From the NCBI GenBank assembly GCA_905221605.1, contig CAJNDS010002112.1, positions 271,001 to 335,000 on the forward strand: DNA of 64,000 nucleotides, given 5' to 3'. Numbering within the stretch: the stretch's first letter is position 1; each line of letters begins with the position of its first letter. The notes beneath the pieces are model-generated. The model made no database searches, was not told where the DNA came from, and saw only the letters and a list, made by a program, of their open reading frames with translations. Shown in pieces: positions 11,320 to 21,814 of this stretch. Position numbers and translations under genes: made by a program. Source of the stretch: Symbiodinium natans (taxonomy: Eukaryota; Sar; Dinophyceae; Suessiales; Symbiodiniaceae).

Positions 11320-11348
11320 CGCAAGCGGCGGCACCCTCGCCTCCTCGG
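11320..11348 (-). CDS. REV3: REV3 small exon
   Basis: 29 nt encoding EEARVPPLA, with donor GTCAGT and acceptor CAAAG. Its phases (2-nt start, phase 0 end) fit the exons on both sides. There is no motif of its own, so assignment rests on position and phase. Confidence 0.55.
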
Positions 11349-11465
11349 CTTTGACACCGGGTCTTAGTTGTAGGGTTTCGGGTTTCGGGTTTGGGGTTTA
11401 AGGATGTTTAAGGTTTAGGGTTTAGGGTTTAGGGTTTAAGGTTTAGGGTTTAGGGTGTCATGTGC

Positions 11466-11570
11466 ACAGTCGCTTCCGCAGCCTTTGCAGACCACTGGCT
11501 TTCATCACTCTACGGTGGCGAGATGAACCCGCCTCCGCCAACATCAGGGGCAGCAGACCCCGCCGCAGCT
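11466..11570 (-). CDS. REV3: REV3 fingers-domain exon
   Basis: Contains ELRRGLLPLMLAE followed by RVMKASG, matching the 'RkGlLP.ML.eIL.tRv.vK.am' segment of REV3. A GC donor (GCACAT) at phase 1 joins correctly to the exon at 11320-11348. Confidence 0.75.
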
Positions 11571-12086
11571 CTGGGCCTCGAGTTTGGGGTTTAGGGTTTA
11601 GGGTTTAGGGTTTAGGGTTTAGGGTTTGCGGCTTAGGGTTTAGGGTTTAGGGTTGCAATCTGGTTTTGGGTGCCCAAGATAGCATCGACTGCTGCAAAGG
11701 AATTCGGGCTTCGGGGGCCTAAGCTCTAGACTCTAAACCCTCTGTAGAAGGCAACTTGCAAAGTACTCCGAGGCGCAGGGGACTTTCGCACGCCCGGGTT
11801 CATAGAGACGGCTGCTGAGGAGGAGTCCGATCGATCCCATGCAGCCTGTAGCCACTCACTCATACTTCAGAGTGATGTGAAACGGTCCTTACCGTCAGGA
11901 CCAACCCCGATGGAAGACAGGCGCGCTACTTGCCATTACCGCAAAACGTATGCTGCAAAATCTCAAACACTCGCTGAGGCATATCAGGCATATCATGGCA
12001 TAGTCCCCCTGACTTCCGAAACCCTCTGACCAGAGCACGTGCTGGCTACTGGTTGTAATGCCCTAGTGGCCCTGGTGCGCAGGATC

Positions 12087-13454
12087 TCAGCAGACAGCCT
12101 TTGCCAACATCTCGTCGATCTGCTTCAGCATGAAGCGTCCATGCTCGCGAAGGTTGACAGGATGAGCTGCCGTGCAGGAAACGTTGGTCCGCTGCTCGCC
12201 GTTGTAGTTGTCGGGCTTCGCACGTAGCTGCACCTGCATGATCTGCGCGTAGTTGCAGCTCTTGAGCTTGGCCTCTACCGCCTCACGCCCTTCGTTCTTC
12301 TCGATGTCGGCAACCTCCTGCGCTGTCATTCCAAGAACTTTTTCAGCGGCCTGGTGGAACGTGGTGACCCAAAAGTTGCCAGTCGCATCCTCAAAGCGGC
12401 AGCGTAGATTGAGGCGAGGTGCAGACTTGCCCACTTTGTTGCAAACGGCGCAGAAGCCCCGCTCGTCCACACGGCGATTGCACGGCAAGCTGTTGCTTTC
12501 CTTCGGCTCCAAGCAAGCAATGTAGTAGAGCGGCTGTACTTCGTCCCTCTTGCGAAGCTGAACGGAGGCAAGCCGGCAGAAGGCGCTGTACATCTCCTGC
12601 TCGTTCACAATCTGCTCGGACTTCTGCTTCATCTCCAGCACATCGAGTGTCTGGCCGGAGATGCGAGCGCCGCCGCTGCCGCTAGTCTGTGAGATGAACT
12701 TCAGGCTCTGCGCATGGCCACCCTGTGTCCACCATTCCTTCACCTTCTGTGCTTCAGGCATGTCTGGGTTGAAGGACAGGGATCCCCCCTCCATCAGAGA
12801 ACCACTCAAACCTCCCTGCCACTCCTTGACTGACACTCCCTTCATGACAACGGCTGGATTGCCCGCAAACTCTGAGTCTTCCTTCTTTGCGCGGTCTCCC
12901 CAAATGGTGACTTGCATGCTCACGCCGCTGTCGTCGGCTACTGTCAGCATTCGTTTCACCAGATCCTTCCCATCCTTGGACTTAAAGGCGAAAGGCTGAT
13001 CGAAGGCGGTGATGATGCCGCAAACATCCACGCTGCAGGGCAGTGTCTTTCCCTGCACGGTATGTAGGTCGACCACCGTGAACTTCACCGTGTCAATCTT
13101 TGCATCGTCTGCAACTGCATCGACTTGACACGCCCTGTCGAAAACCAGTTCATAGCGGTGCTTGCACGCATTGTACTGCCTGTTGGCAAGCTTGACCTGA
13201 CCCTTGCTCAGTGTGAAGCATTTGCCAACCTCCATCTGTTCAAAGTGCTTGTCGGCAGCGTCGTTGAAGAAACTCGCGCGGATCTCTCCACCTTCGGCGT
13301 CCAGCAGCTCCACGTGGAAGACCTTGCCCTGGCCGCTGCCGTTTCGCTGCTTGAAAGTGCGCAGGGGCGCTTTGCTGGTCACGCGGCCCTTGATGGTCCA
13401 CTTGGTCTGGTAAGTGGACAGCTCGCGGATGGGGAAGAACTCTGAGAGGGTCAT
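12087..13454 (-). CDS. RPA1: Replication protein A large subunit, short form (copy 1)
   Basis: Single-strand DNA-binding protein of replication and repair, 455 aa, intronless. Three OB folds: DBD-A about residues 5-112, DBD-B about 125-240 (VTIWGD at 182-187, with the conserved Trp), DBD-C about 285-450 with a zinc ribbon (Cys314, 325, 335, 338) followed by FWVTTFHQAAEKVLG. The N-terminal protein-interaction OB fold (RPA70N) and its linker are absent, as in the short RPA1 of several protists. The ATG at 13454 is chosen because the open frame further upstream runs through a relict spliced leader at 13517-13537. Stop TGA at 12087. It lies with copy 2 between REV3 exons on the same strand. The protein is identical to copy 2. 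Confidence 0.93.
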   Translation of the reverse strand: MTLSEFFPIRELSTYQTKWTIKGRVTSKAPLRTFKQRNGSGQGKVFHVELLDAEGGEIRASFFNDAADKHFEQMEVGKCFTLSKGQVKLANRQYNACKHRYELVFDRACQVDAVADDAKIDTVKFTVVDLHTVQGKTLPCSVDVCGIITAFDQPFAFKSKDGKDLVKRMLTVADDSGVSMQVTIWGDRAKKEDSEFAGNPAVVMKGVSVKEWQGGLSGSLMEGGSLSFNPDMPEAQKVKEWWTQGGHAQSLKFISQTSGSGGARISGQTLDVLEMKQKSEQIVNEQEMYSAFCRLASVQLRKRDEVQPLYYIACLEPKESNSLPCNRRVDERGFCAVCNKVGKSAPRLNLRCRFEDATGNFWVTTFHQAAEKVLGMTAQEVADIEKNEGREAVEAKLKSCNYAQIMQVQLRAKPDNYNGEQRTNVSCTAAHPVNLREHGRFMLKQIDEMLAKAVC

Positions 13455-13516
13455 CTTGGCAACTTCCGCTGAGTGGCTTTTTGGGGGCGCCGGTGCGAGT
13501 TGCCTACCTTTGCAGC

Positions 13517-13537
13517 CTTGGGCCAGAAGCGCTACGG
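13517..13537 (-). other. relict spliced leader before RPA1 copy 1
   Basis: Minus strand reads CCGTAGCGCTTCTGGCCCAA plus G. It matches the dinoflagellate leader CCGTAGCCATTTTGGCTCAA plus G at 17 of 21 positions, in transcription orientation, 62 nt before the ATG. Confidence 0.6.
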
Positions 13538-13886
13538 CCAAGCTTGAGATGCTCACAGTGGGACTGCTCTGCTAGCTTTCCTAGTTTTGGAACCCCTTGC
13601 AGCGACCCAACCCTCCATGAGACCCACTACGATGCAGTCCGGGGGGTCATTTTTCACTCACTCCTTTCAGAGTGATGTGAGACGGTCCTTTCCATCAGGA
13701 CCAACCCCAATGGAAGACAGGCGCACTACTTGCCATTACCGCAAAACGTATGCTGCAAAATCTCAAACACTCGCTGAGGCATATCAGGCATATCATGGCA
13801 TAGTCCCCCTGACTTCCGAAACCCTCTGACCAGAGCACGTGCTGGCTACTGGTTGTAATGCCCTAGTGGCCCTGGTGCGCAGGATC

Positions 13887-15254
13887 TCAGCAGACAGCCT
13901 TTGCCAACATCTCGTCGATCTGCTTCAGCATGAAGCGTCCATGCTCGCGAAGGTTGACAGGATGAGCTGCCGTGCAGGAAACGTTGGTCCGCTGCTCGCC
14001 GTTGTAGTTGTCGGGCTTCGCGCGCAGCTGCACCTGCATGATCTGCGCGTAGTTGCAGCTCTTGAGCTTGGCCTCTACCGCCTCACGCCCTTCGTTCTTC
14101 TCGATGTCGGCAACCTCCTGCGCTGTCATTCCAAGAACTTTTTCAGCGGCCTGGTGGAACGTGGTGACCCAAAAGTTGCCAGTCGCATCCTCAAAGCGGC
14201 AGCGTAGATTGAGGCGAGGTGCAGACTTGCCCACTTTGTTGCAAACGGCGCAGAAGCCCCGCTCGTCCACACGGCGATTGCACGGCAAGCTGTTGCTTTC
14301 CTTCGGCTCCAAGCAAGCAATGTAGTAGAGCGGCTGTACTTCGTCCCTCTTGCGAAGCTGAACGGAGGCAAGCCGGCAGAAGGCGCTGTACATCTCCTGC
14401 TCGTTCACAATCTGCTCGGACTTTTGCTTCATCTCCAGCACATCGAGTGTCTGGCCGGAGATGCGAGCTCCGCCGCTGCCGCTGGTCTGTGAAATGAACT
14501 TCAGGCTCTGCGCATGGCCACCCTGCGTCCACCATTCCTTCACCTTCTGTGCCTCGGGCATGTCTGGGTTGAAGGACAGGGATCCCCCCTCCATCAGAGA
14601 ACCACTCAAACCTCCCTGCCACTCCTTGACTGACACTCCCTTCATGACAACGGCTGGATTGCCTGCAAACTCTGAGTCTTCCTTCTTTGCGCGGTCTCCC
14701 CAAATGGTGACTTGCATGCTCACGCCGCTGTCGTCGGCTACTGTCAGCATTCGTTTCACCAGATCCTTCCCATCCTTGGACTTAAAGGCGAAAGGCTGAT
14801 CGAAGGCGGTGATGATGCCGCAAACGTCCACGCTGCAGGGCAGTGTCTTTCCCTGCACGGTATGTAGGTCGACCACCGTGAACTTCACCGTGTCAATCTT
14901 TGCATCGTCTGCAACTGCATCGACTTGACACGCCCTGTCGAAAACCAGTTCATAGCGGTGCTTGCACGCATTGTACTGCCTGTTGGCAAGCTTGACCTGA
15001 CCCTTGCTCAGCGTGAAGCATTTGCCAACCTCCATCTGTTCAAAGTGCTTGTCGGCAGCGTCGTTGAAGAAACTCGCGCGGATCTCTCCACCTTCGGCGT
15101 CCAGCAGCTCCACGTGGAAGACCTTGCCCTGGCCGCTGCCGTTTCGCTGCTTGAAAGTGCGCAGGGGCGCTTTGCTGGTCACGCGGCCCTTGATGGTCCA
15201 CTTGGTCTGGTAAGTGGACAGCTCACGGATGGGGAAGAACTCTGAAAGGGTCAT
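13887..15254 (-). CDS. RPA1: Replication protein A large subunit, short form (copy 2)
   Basis: Second member of the tandem pair, offset exactly 1800 bp from copy 1. It encodes the same 455 residues (A, B and C OB folds, C4 zinc ribbon). I count about 14 base differences between the coding regions, all silent. ATG at 15254, stop at 13887. A relict leader lies at 15321-15341. Copy 2 has four extra bases (15316-15319) between leader and start region. No introns or telomeric repeats interrupt either copy, unlike the genes around them, consistent with origin from mRNA. Confidence 0.93.
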   Translation of the reverse strand: MTLSEFFPIRELSTYQTKWTIKGRVTSKAPLRTFKQRNGSGQGKVFHVELLDAEGGEIRASFFNDAADKHFEQMEVGKCFTLSKGQVKLANRQYNACKHRYELVFDRACQVDAVADDAKIDTVKFTVVDLHTVQGKTLPCSVDVCGIITAFDQPFAFKSKDGKDLVKRMLTVADDSGVSMQVTIWGDRAKKEDSEFAGNPAVVMKGVSVKEWQGGLSGSLMEGGSLSFNPDMPEAQKVKEWWTQGGHAQSLKFISQTSGSGGARISGQTLDVLEMKQKSEQIVNEQEMYSAFCRLASVQLRKRDEVQPLYYIACLEPKESNSLPCNRRVDERGFCAVCNKVGKSAPRLNLRCRFEDATGNFWVTTFHQAAEKVLGMTAQEVADIEKNEGREAVEAKLKSCNYAQIMQVQLRAKPDNYNGEQRTNVSCTAAHPVNLREHGRFMLKQIDEMLAKAVC

Positions 15255-15320
15255 CTTGGCAACTTCCGCTGAGTGGCTGGTTGGGGGCGCCGGTGCGAGT
15301 TGCCTACCTTTGCAGCTAGC

Positions 15321-15341
15321 CTTGGGCCAGAAGCGCTACAG
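15321..15341 (-). other. relict spliced leader before RPA1 copy 2
   Basis: Same relic as before copy 1 with one further change (CTGTAGC at its start), so it was present before the tandem duplication. Confidence 0.58.
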
Positions 15342-15528
15342 CGACGCTTGAGATGCTCACAGTGAGACTGACTGCCATCCCAAACGGCAAGCCCAAAACC
15401 ATGAGCCCTTTTTGCATCCAGGCCTCTGGTCCGGTTTCCTGCGTCCCAAAACTCCAGAGCCCAAAAAAACCAAGAGACCGGGCCCCGGACTTGCAAAGAG
15501 ACTTCCACTTGCAGCCACTCGCACCTGG

Positions 15529-15790
15529 TTTAGGGTTTAGGGTTTAGGGTTTAGGGTTTAGGGTTTAGGGTTTAGGGTTTAGGGTTTAGGTATCACGGGG
15601 GCTGGACGGCGGGAGGGCGGGGTGAGGATGGGGGAGAACAGGGGGGAGACGGGAGTACGGCCAGGAAGAGGCGGGGTTTCCGCTCAATCTGAAATGGGCA
15701 ACCTCGAACCTCTAGGACCTAAACCCTAAACCCTAAACCCTAAACCCTAAACCCTAAACCCTAAACCCTAAACCCTAAACCCTAAACCCT
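15529..15790. repeat. facing TTTAGGG and CCCTAAA arrays
   Basis: TTTAGGG at 15529-15588 faces CCCTAAA at 15719-15790 across 130 bp of GC-rich non-coding sequence, as expected for one intron-like unit upstream of RPA1 copy 2. Confidence 0.93.
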
Positions 15791-16283
15791 GAAACAAACC
15801 AACCCATCGCGCCGAGCGCATGGCTGGTGAGTCGCTGCTGGGCTCCTGGAGCACTGGACCTGGGCAGCCCCCCCCTCCAACCTCAAACAAAAAACCCAAA
15901 ACAAACGAAACCCCTAAACCCTAAACCCTAAACCCGAAACCCCGAACCCCATACTAGTTCATGGTTGGGATCGTTTTAAGAAATGAAATTTATCTTCCTC
16001 ATTGGGTTTAAGTACCCTTAAACATGTAAAATGTCACCCAACTATGACCAAGCATACCCTGGACACCCTGAGGAAGCACAGGTCCTTTTTAAAACCCGCG
16101 CTACGCAGCTGCCGGAGAAGCAAACGTCCTAGTTGCCCCGAAGCCCAAAGCCACAAACCTCTAAGGTCCTTGCTGAACCTGCACGAAGTCGGGAGAGTCA
16201 GGGGCGCAACAGCGGTTTGGGGTTTGGGGTTTAGGGTAAATCTTGAACCCCAAAAGTTATCTGACTCTGAGCCCTGTACTTGG

Positions 16284-16350
16284 CAGGTTCATGGGTAGTT
16301 ACAAGTAGGGCTTTTTGTCACTGAAAACTACTCATGAACCTTCAAGCATC
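16284..16350. mobile_element. inverted-repeat element, family B (short)
   Basis: AGGTTCATGGGTAGTTACAA and CTACTCATGAACCTTCAAGC. Confidence 0.8.
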
Positions 16351-17156
16351 CCTAAACCCTAAACCCTAAACCTTAAACCCTAAACCCTAACCTGTAGATG
16401 CTCAAATCAAAGGCCCCAAGAGCCCGGGTTTTGCCGAGGGCCCGCGCCCGAGAAGGCAGCCTCGGGCCCAGGGTCGTGTGGAGGGTTTCTGATCTAGGGG
16501 TTTAGGGGGTTTAGGGGGTTTAGGGTTTAGGGGTTTAGGGTTTAGGGTTTAGGATCTAGGGTTTAGGGGTTTAGGGGTTTAGGGTTCTTTAGGGGTATGG
16601 CGAGGGTTCGGGGGGTTTAAAAGCTCAGGGGTGTAGGGGTTTAGGGTTTAGGGGTTTAGGGGTTGAGGGTTTTGCTGAGCGTTGAGGGTTTAGGGTTTGG
16701 GGATTTCGGGCTTAGGGTTTAAGAGTTTAGGGGCTTCGGGGCTTAGGGTTTTTTGCCACGCGACTAGCCACAGGGCTTAGGGTTTAGGGTTTGGGGGTTT
16801 AGTGTTTAGGCTTTGGGATTGGAATAGCGGTTCAGGGTTAAGGGTTCGGGGGCTTACGGTTTAAGGGTTTCGACTCTCGCACTCACTGAAGCCGGCAAGG
16901 ATTCTGTTCGGTTCGGCTGCTCATCTCGGGTTTAGGGTTTGGGGTTTAGGGTTTGGGGTTTAGGGGCTTAGGGTTTAGGGGTTTAAGGGGTTTAAGGGGT
17001 TTAGGGTTTAGGGGTGGGTATTGGGGGCCTTAGAACTTGATACCTGGTACTCGGTACTGAAACACTGGACCGCAACGTCGATCGCAAAGCCTTTGAAGCT
17101 TGCAAAACACCGCAAACCTCAACCCCCGAAGGAAACCCCAACGCCCCCAAACCACT

Positions 17157-17252
17157 GGATGTCCCCCGTTATACTAACAGCCCTTACTGGGGGATTCGAG
17201 TAACCCCCTATACTATAATTCCTCTTAAGGGACTGTTCGTATAAGGGGAACA
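17157..17252. mobile_element. inverted-repeat element, family A
   Basis: TTATACTAACAGCCCTTACT and the complementary AAGGGACTGTTCGTATAAGG arm. Confidence 0.75.
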
Positions 17253-17579
17253 TAACCCTAAACCCTAAACCCTCAACAGCTGGCGCCCCCCACGGCCGCC
17301 GTCGCAGCGCCAGCTCCCAGCTGCCAAGGGCTGGTGCGGACCTCAACTAGGGTCTAGGGTTTAGGGTTTAGGGTTTAGGGTTGCCTATCCCACAGGCCAA
17401 GACACAACGGAAACAAAGCAGCACGCTTGATAAGCACAAACCCTAAACCCTAAACCCTAAACCCTGAACCCTATAGGGGCCCTATCTCCCTAAACCCTGA
17501 ACCCTGACAGCTCCCAAGGCTCTTCCAGGTGAGGGGCACTACTTGAAGGCCACCACCCCCCCCCCCCCCCCCCACCCCG

Positions 17580-17610
<31 letters not shown>

Positions 17611-18464
17611 ACCCCCCCCCCCCCCCGCCCAGACACCCCAATCCGAGGCTGCCGGCTCCCATCCGGCAGCTGGGCCCCTGGAGGGCGCGCCTCTCGCTTT
17701 CTTTTATTCTTTTTTTTTTTTTGGGGGGGGGGTTCAGGATGACATGCCCTAAACCCTTTTTTTTGCTCGCCCTGATCTAAACACTCACCACTTTTAAAGG
17801 CCCCGGAAACCACCCCTAGCCTAGGGTTGCTGGTTCGGGTTTAGGGTTTAGGGTTTAGGGCTTAGGGCATAGGGCTTAGGATATTGGGATTCAGGGGTCT
17901 GAAACCGACACCCCAAGCCCTAATTGAATGCTAAACCCTACGTAGACCCAAAGCCTCGCCGTTGCATGAGCTCAGTTCAAAGAGTCTCCGGTCAAGAATG
18001 CACAAGAACCACTGTTGCTTCGCATGTGTGGTGTTTGCGGCGTACAGTAAGCTCAAGAACCCCCCCCCCCAGGAATAACCCGAAAAGCAAAGGAACGCTG
18101 ACCTAATGCGGTCATGTTCCCCCCCCCATTGCGTAATTCTGTCGCAACCCTAAACCCTTTTGACTAAACCAAGGCTATCGGTGACTGCAATCATCCCCAA
18201 ACACTCTGCGCACGTCTCGCAGAACCGCTCGCCTGCCACCTTTTTGCCCGCTTTATCAGCCCGTATAGCTCCTTAGCACCCCGCATTTCCCCTCATGACC
18301 CCCCTGATAGAACTCAAACCCTAAACCCTGAACCCTGAACCCCGTAAATCCTAAGCCCTACTTCCTTCTGACCCCTTCGAGACACCCCCCCCCCCCCACC
18401 CTAAACCTTAGAATCCTCCTTGGAACTAAATTCTTAGAACCCAAAAAAAAACGCGGGCGGAGAC

Positions 18465-18508
18465 CTGAAGTGGCCGAGGCAGGTGTCGAAACTGAGGTTG
18501 TGCGCCAC
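18465..18508 (-). CDS. REV3: REV3 exon after motif A
   Basis: 44 nt encoding VAHNLSFDTCLGHF, matching the VIAYNLCFSTCLG segment that follows SLYPS in REV3 proteins. Acceptor TTGAG before GTGGCG; GT donor (GTCTCC). Confidence 0.8.
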
Positions 18509-19521
18509 CTCAACATTTCAGGGTTTCAGGTTGCCCCCGAAACCCTACTAGACCGGAAACCCGAACCCTAAACCCTAAACACTTGAGGTTTAGGGTTTTC
18601 GGTTTGGGGTTGGGGCTTTTGTGGTTTGGGGTTCAGAGTTGTAGGCCGGTCCACATTTTCAGGTACACCGAGGGGAGAGGCTGGGGGTGAAGGATTCAAC
18701 TTTCAGGCATTCTTTTATTCTATCTTTTTGTAAGGGTTGAGGGAAGTTGAGGGTTTAGGGTTAGGGATGGTATAGGGTTTAGGGGTTTCGGGGGTTCCAA
18801 GTCAGTGGTATTTAATGGTTGCTTGATTGTTGCACCCGGACTTCAGCATGCACTCACAGCAAGTCACAAAATGGTCAGCTGTGTGGGTTTGCAGGCTGGG
18901 CCCTCACGCTTCCGCAGGTTTAGGGTTTTGGGTTTAGGGTCTAGGGTTTAGGGCCGTTTAGGGTTTAGAGTTTAGGGTTTAGGGTTTAGGGTTTAGGGTT
19001 TAGCTCGCATAGCCTTGTGGGAAAAGAAGCGCTCAGCGCGGCACGATGAGCGAAGGGTACATGCCTCACAATTTTCCCCAATTTTGCGCGGGATCGAATC
19101 GAAGCCTTGGGGTGGTGCAGTTCTCTAAACGGATTTAGGGGTTAGGGGTTAAGGCTTAAGGGCTAGGGTAAACCCTGCTTCCTTTGAGGTTCCTTTGTGG
19201 GTCCCTGACGCAGCATGGGGTATCCAAAAAGGCCAGATACCTAACCACGTGAGCGTCACAGCATCTGGGTAAGAACGGGCTCGCCATCTCAAGGCAACGC
19301 CTGGGAGCTCTCAAGCTTTTACCGGGTTGAGGGTGTAGGGTTTAGGGTGAAACCTTAAACCCGAAACCCTGCAAACCCTCGACCCTTCTCCCCCAATCCG
19401 CACGTCCATTGCTTGTACCCTAAACCCTAAACCTTAAACCCTAAACCCTAATCCCTAAACCGACTTGCTTAAAGATCACTTTGGGAGTCTGAAGGCCTTT
19501 GCGCACCTGAGCCTCTCGTTT

Positions 19522-19694
19522 GGGATGTTCCCCCTTGTACTAACAATCCTTAATAGTCATTCTAGTAGGGGGGGGGGGGGGGGGGCACTATAATCCCTAT
19601 AATCCCTATCAAGGGCTATAATTAGGGGGGGGGGGGGGGGGGGGGGTACTAGAATTCCTATTAAGGACTGTTAGTAGAAGGGGCAACATCCCAA
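19522..19694. mobile_element. inverted-repeat element, family A with two G tracts
   Basis: GGGATGTTCCCCCTTGTACT to GAAGGGGCAACATCCC. The loop holds two runs of about 18-21 G and an inner repeat of CCTAT. Confidence 0.8.
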
Positions 19695-20077
19695 CCTCTC
19701 GTTCCAACTGAAAGACCAAGCCCCCTTCGTCACCAGACAATACTACGCGAACAAAACTACAACGTCATATAGCGTAGTGTAGTACATAATTATGTAACAT
19801 CTTACAGTATGACACGAACCATAAAGCCCACAACCGACAAGCTTCTGGCACACCGACTCCAGGCGCTTCTTTTCCTTCAAAGCCGCCCACTGCCAAAGCC
19901 CGAAAGACCCGAAGAAACCCCTCACAACGGATAAACCTCTACAAAACCCTCTAGAACCACATGAAACTTATGTAAAAAAAAACAAAATCTCTCTAAGACC
20001 CTACAAACCCTCTACAAAACCCTCTAAAACCTCTTGTGCAAAAGCACAACAAGCTCAAGAAAGGGAGGAGGACGCGC

Positions 20078-20165
20078 CTTTGAAGTCGAGGACCAGCACA
20101 GGATCCCAGTAGAAACCCGAGCAGGGCTCCATCACCAGCGGCCTGAGCTTCGGGTCTTGGCACTC
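20078..20165 (-). CDS. REV3: REV3 exon before motif A
   Basis: Encodes 29 residues containing LVMEPCSGFYWDPVLVLDF, the conserved stretch leading into polymerase motif A. The acceptor is CCCTAAG immediately before GAG, so a variant telomeric unit supplies the splice AG. The donor is probably GC after AAAG, leaving phase 1. Confidence 0.8.
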
Positions 20166-21297
20166 CTTAGGGTTTAGGGTTTAGGGCCTTTGGGGTTTAG
20201 GGCCTTTAGCCTTTAGGGTTTAGGGTTTAGGGCCTTGAGGGTTTAGGGTTTAGGGTTTAGGGTTTAGGGCTCAGGCCTCATTGCAGGGATTCGTTCCGGA
20301 AATGACTGAGAGTAGAAAGGGGAAAAATCGTGCCTTTCAAGGAAGCGCAGAAAAACGTTGTTGGGGCAACGATTCAGGAAAAACTGCATTTACAAGTTGG
20401 TAGGATCTAAGTTTTGAGATGGGTTTAGGGTTCAGGAGTTTTGGGGGCTTAGGGTTTAGGACTTAGGGTTTAGGGTTGAACACCAAGCCGCAGCTGCAAG
20501 AGGGTATCTTTTGAAACATGCTGCGAGCAGCTCTCTGAAAATTGCCTCAGTCGGTAACCTACGGGGCGTGTTATTCAGGACTTACAGCAAGGTTACGTCT
20601 TGAAAGCTTGCGCCGTCAGGAAGCCGAAAGAGAGACCTCGGCGGAGATGGCGGTCTTTGGCCACTATATCTTGAGCAGAGAAACCTCAACTGGCCCTAAA
20701 GAGGGGCATGGCGCATGCAACAAAAATGTTGGATTTCTGGCCACCTAAACTGCTTCGCGCTCAGGGGGTTTCTCCGCCCAATCATACGTCTTAAATCAAT
20801 ACTTGCCTCGGCTCACGGCGAAAACTCTATGGGGCGACGAGGCCAGCCGATTGCAAAACTGTTGACTAGGTTGGCCCTGAAAACCCTCAGCAAAAAATGT
20901 TCCTACGAGTACGTCTAGTCCTCTTAAAACCCCATAAGGGTATCGTATGAAATATCAAGGGCCTTCCCTAAACACAAAAATATGAACCTCTTACACCCCA
21001 TAAGGCCCATAAGGGTATGCACTTCATATTGCAAGGGCCTACCTAGTTGACATCCAGAAGAGGCGTCCTCAGATCACTCTGGCGGCTTTAGCACCTCCGG
21101 AGGCTTTCGGGCTCCCTTGCGAGACAATTGCTTTGGCTTTGGGGTTTCGGGCCTAAGCCCTAAACCCTAAACCCTGAACCCTAAACCCTAAACCCTAAAC
21201 CCTAAACCCTCAACCACAAACCTTAAACCCTAAGCATCCCTAAGCCCTAAACCCTAAGCCCTAAAGCACACTATACTGCGCTAGTAATTCAGGGGGT
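20166..21297. other. REV3-SerRS interval
   Basis: Telomeric repeats at 20168-20270 and 21150-21270. One minus frame near 20470-20560 (PTEAIFRELLAACFKRYPLA) looks codon-like but is unassigned. The REV3 N-terminus is not visible. Confidence 0.5.
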
Positions 21298-21627
<330 letters not shown>

Positions 21628-21762
21628 CTAAACCCCAAACCCCCCTCGGCTTCTCGTGTTTGTGCTCAGATGACACCCGAACAACCTGGTAAGGGAGGAA
21701 CCCGGGGCATTATCATGCTGGCATCGGGGGCCACTGCGAAGAGCCTTCTGGTTGTACTCCTC

Positions 21763-21789
21763 CTTGTGTCGGATGTTCAGCCGCCGCGC
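21763..21789 (-). CDS. SerRS exon ARRLNIRHK
   Basis: 27 nt. Acceptor TGCAG; GA donor (GAGGAG). Confidence 0.88.
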
Positions 21790-21814
21790 CTGCACATCAC
21801 CAAGTCACTACTTG

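Larger units (their letters stand above)
11862..15362. repeat. 1.8-kb tandem duplication
   Basis: Two units, about 11862-13560 and 13662-15362, each holding one RPA1 gene plus about 225 bp of 3' flank and about 100 bp of 5' flank. Identity is near 99 per cent in coding sequence and falls at the outer edges. Confidence 0.93.
15365..18464. other. non-coding interval (REV3 intron side of RPA1)
   Basis: TTTAGGG/CCCTAAA repeats, drifted TTTAGGGG arrays (16500-17010), poly-C (17554-17626), and family A and B elements. No exon recognised. REV3 residues between the exons at 18465 and 11570 may be hidden here. Confidence 0.6.
565..20165 (-). other. REV3: REV3-like DNA polymerase zeta gene (locus span, partial)
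   Basis: Catalytic subunit of DNA polymerase zeta, the B-family translesion polymerase of the nucleus. Recognised exons run in the correct order on the minus strand: the segment before motif A (ends VLVLDFK), VAHNLSFDTCLGHF, LRRGLLPLMLAE, KRLEHKQFALKYFANV, TYGYSSASFSGRM, the PCSEIADSIV helix, motif C (VIYGDTDSVF), YSLEEAFKAGRD, the PHPVELEFEK strand, the LTKKRY thumb motif, GSFEAKGLEAIRE, and DLSAAKRVF. TYGYSSASFSGRMP and the order VYMPCLCLTKKRY...EAKGLEAIRE point to zeta rather than delta. Splice phases match at nearly every junction. The N-terminal half, a clean motif A (SLYPS) exon and the C-terminal cysteine clusters were not found. The 5' part may be missing or too divergent, and the 3' part may lie left of the window. 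Two other gene units, an NRT2 pseudogene and an RPA1 tandem pair, lie between its exons on the same strand. Confidence 0.85.

Noticed and set aside
17471-17813. Gly-rich and Pro-rich open frames
   Set aside because: They translate poly-C/poly-G tracts.
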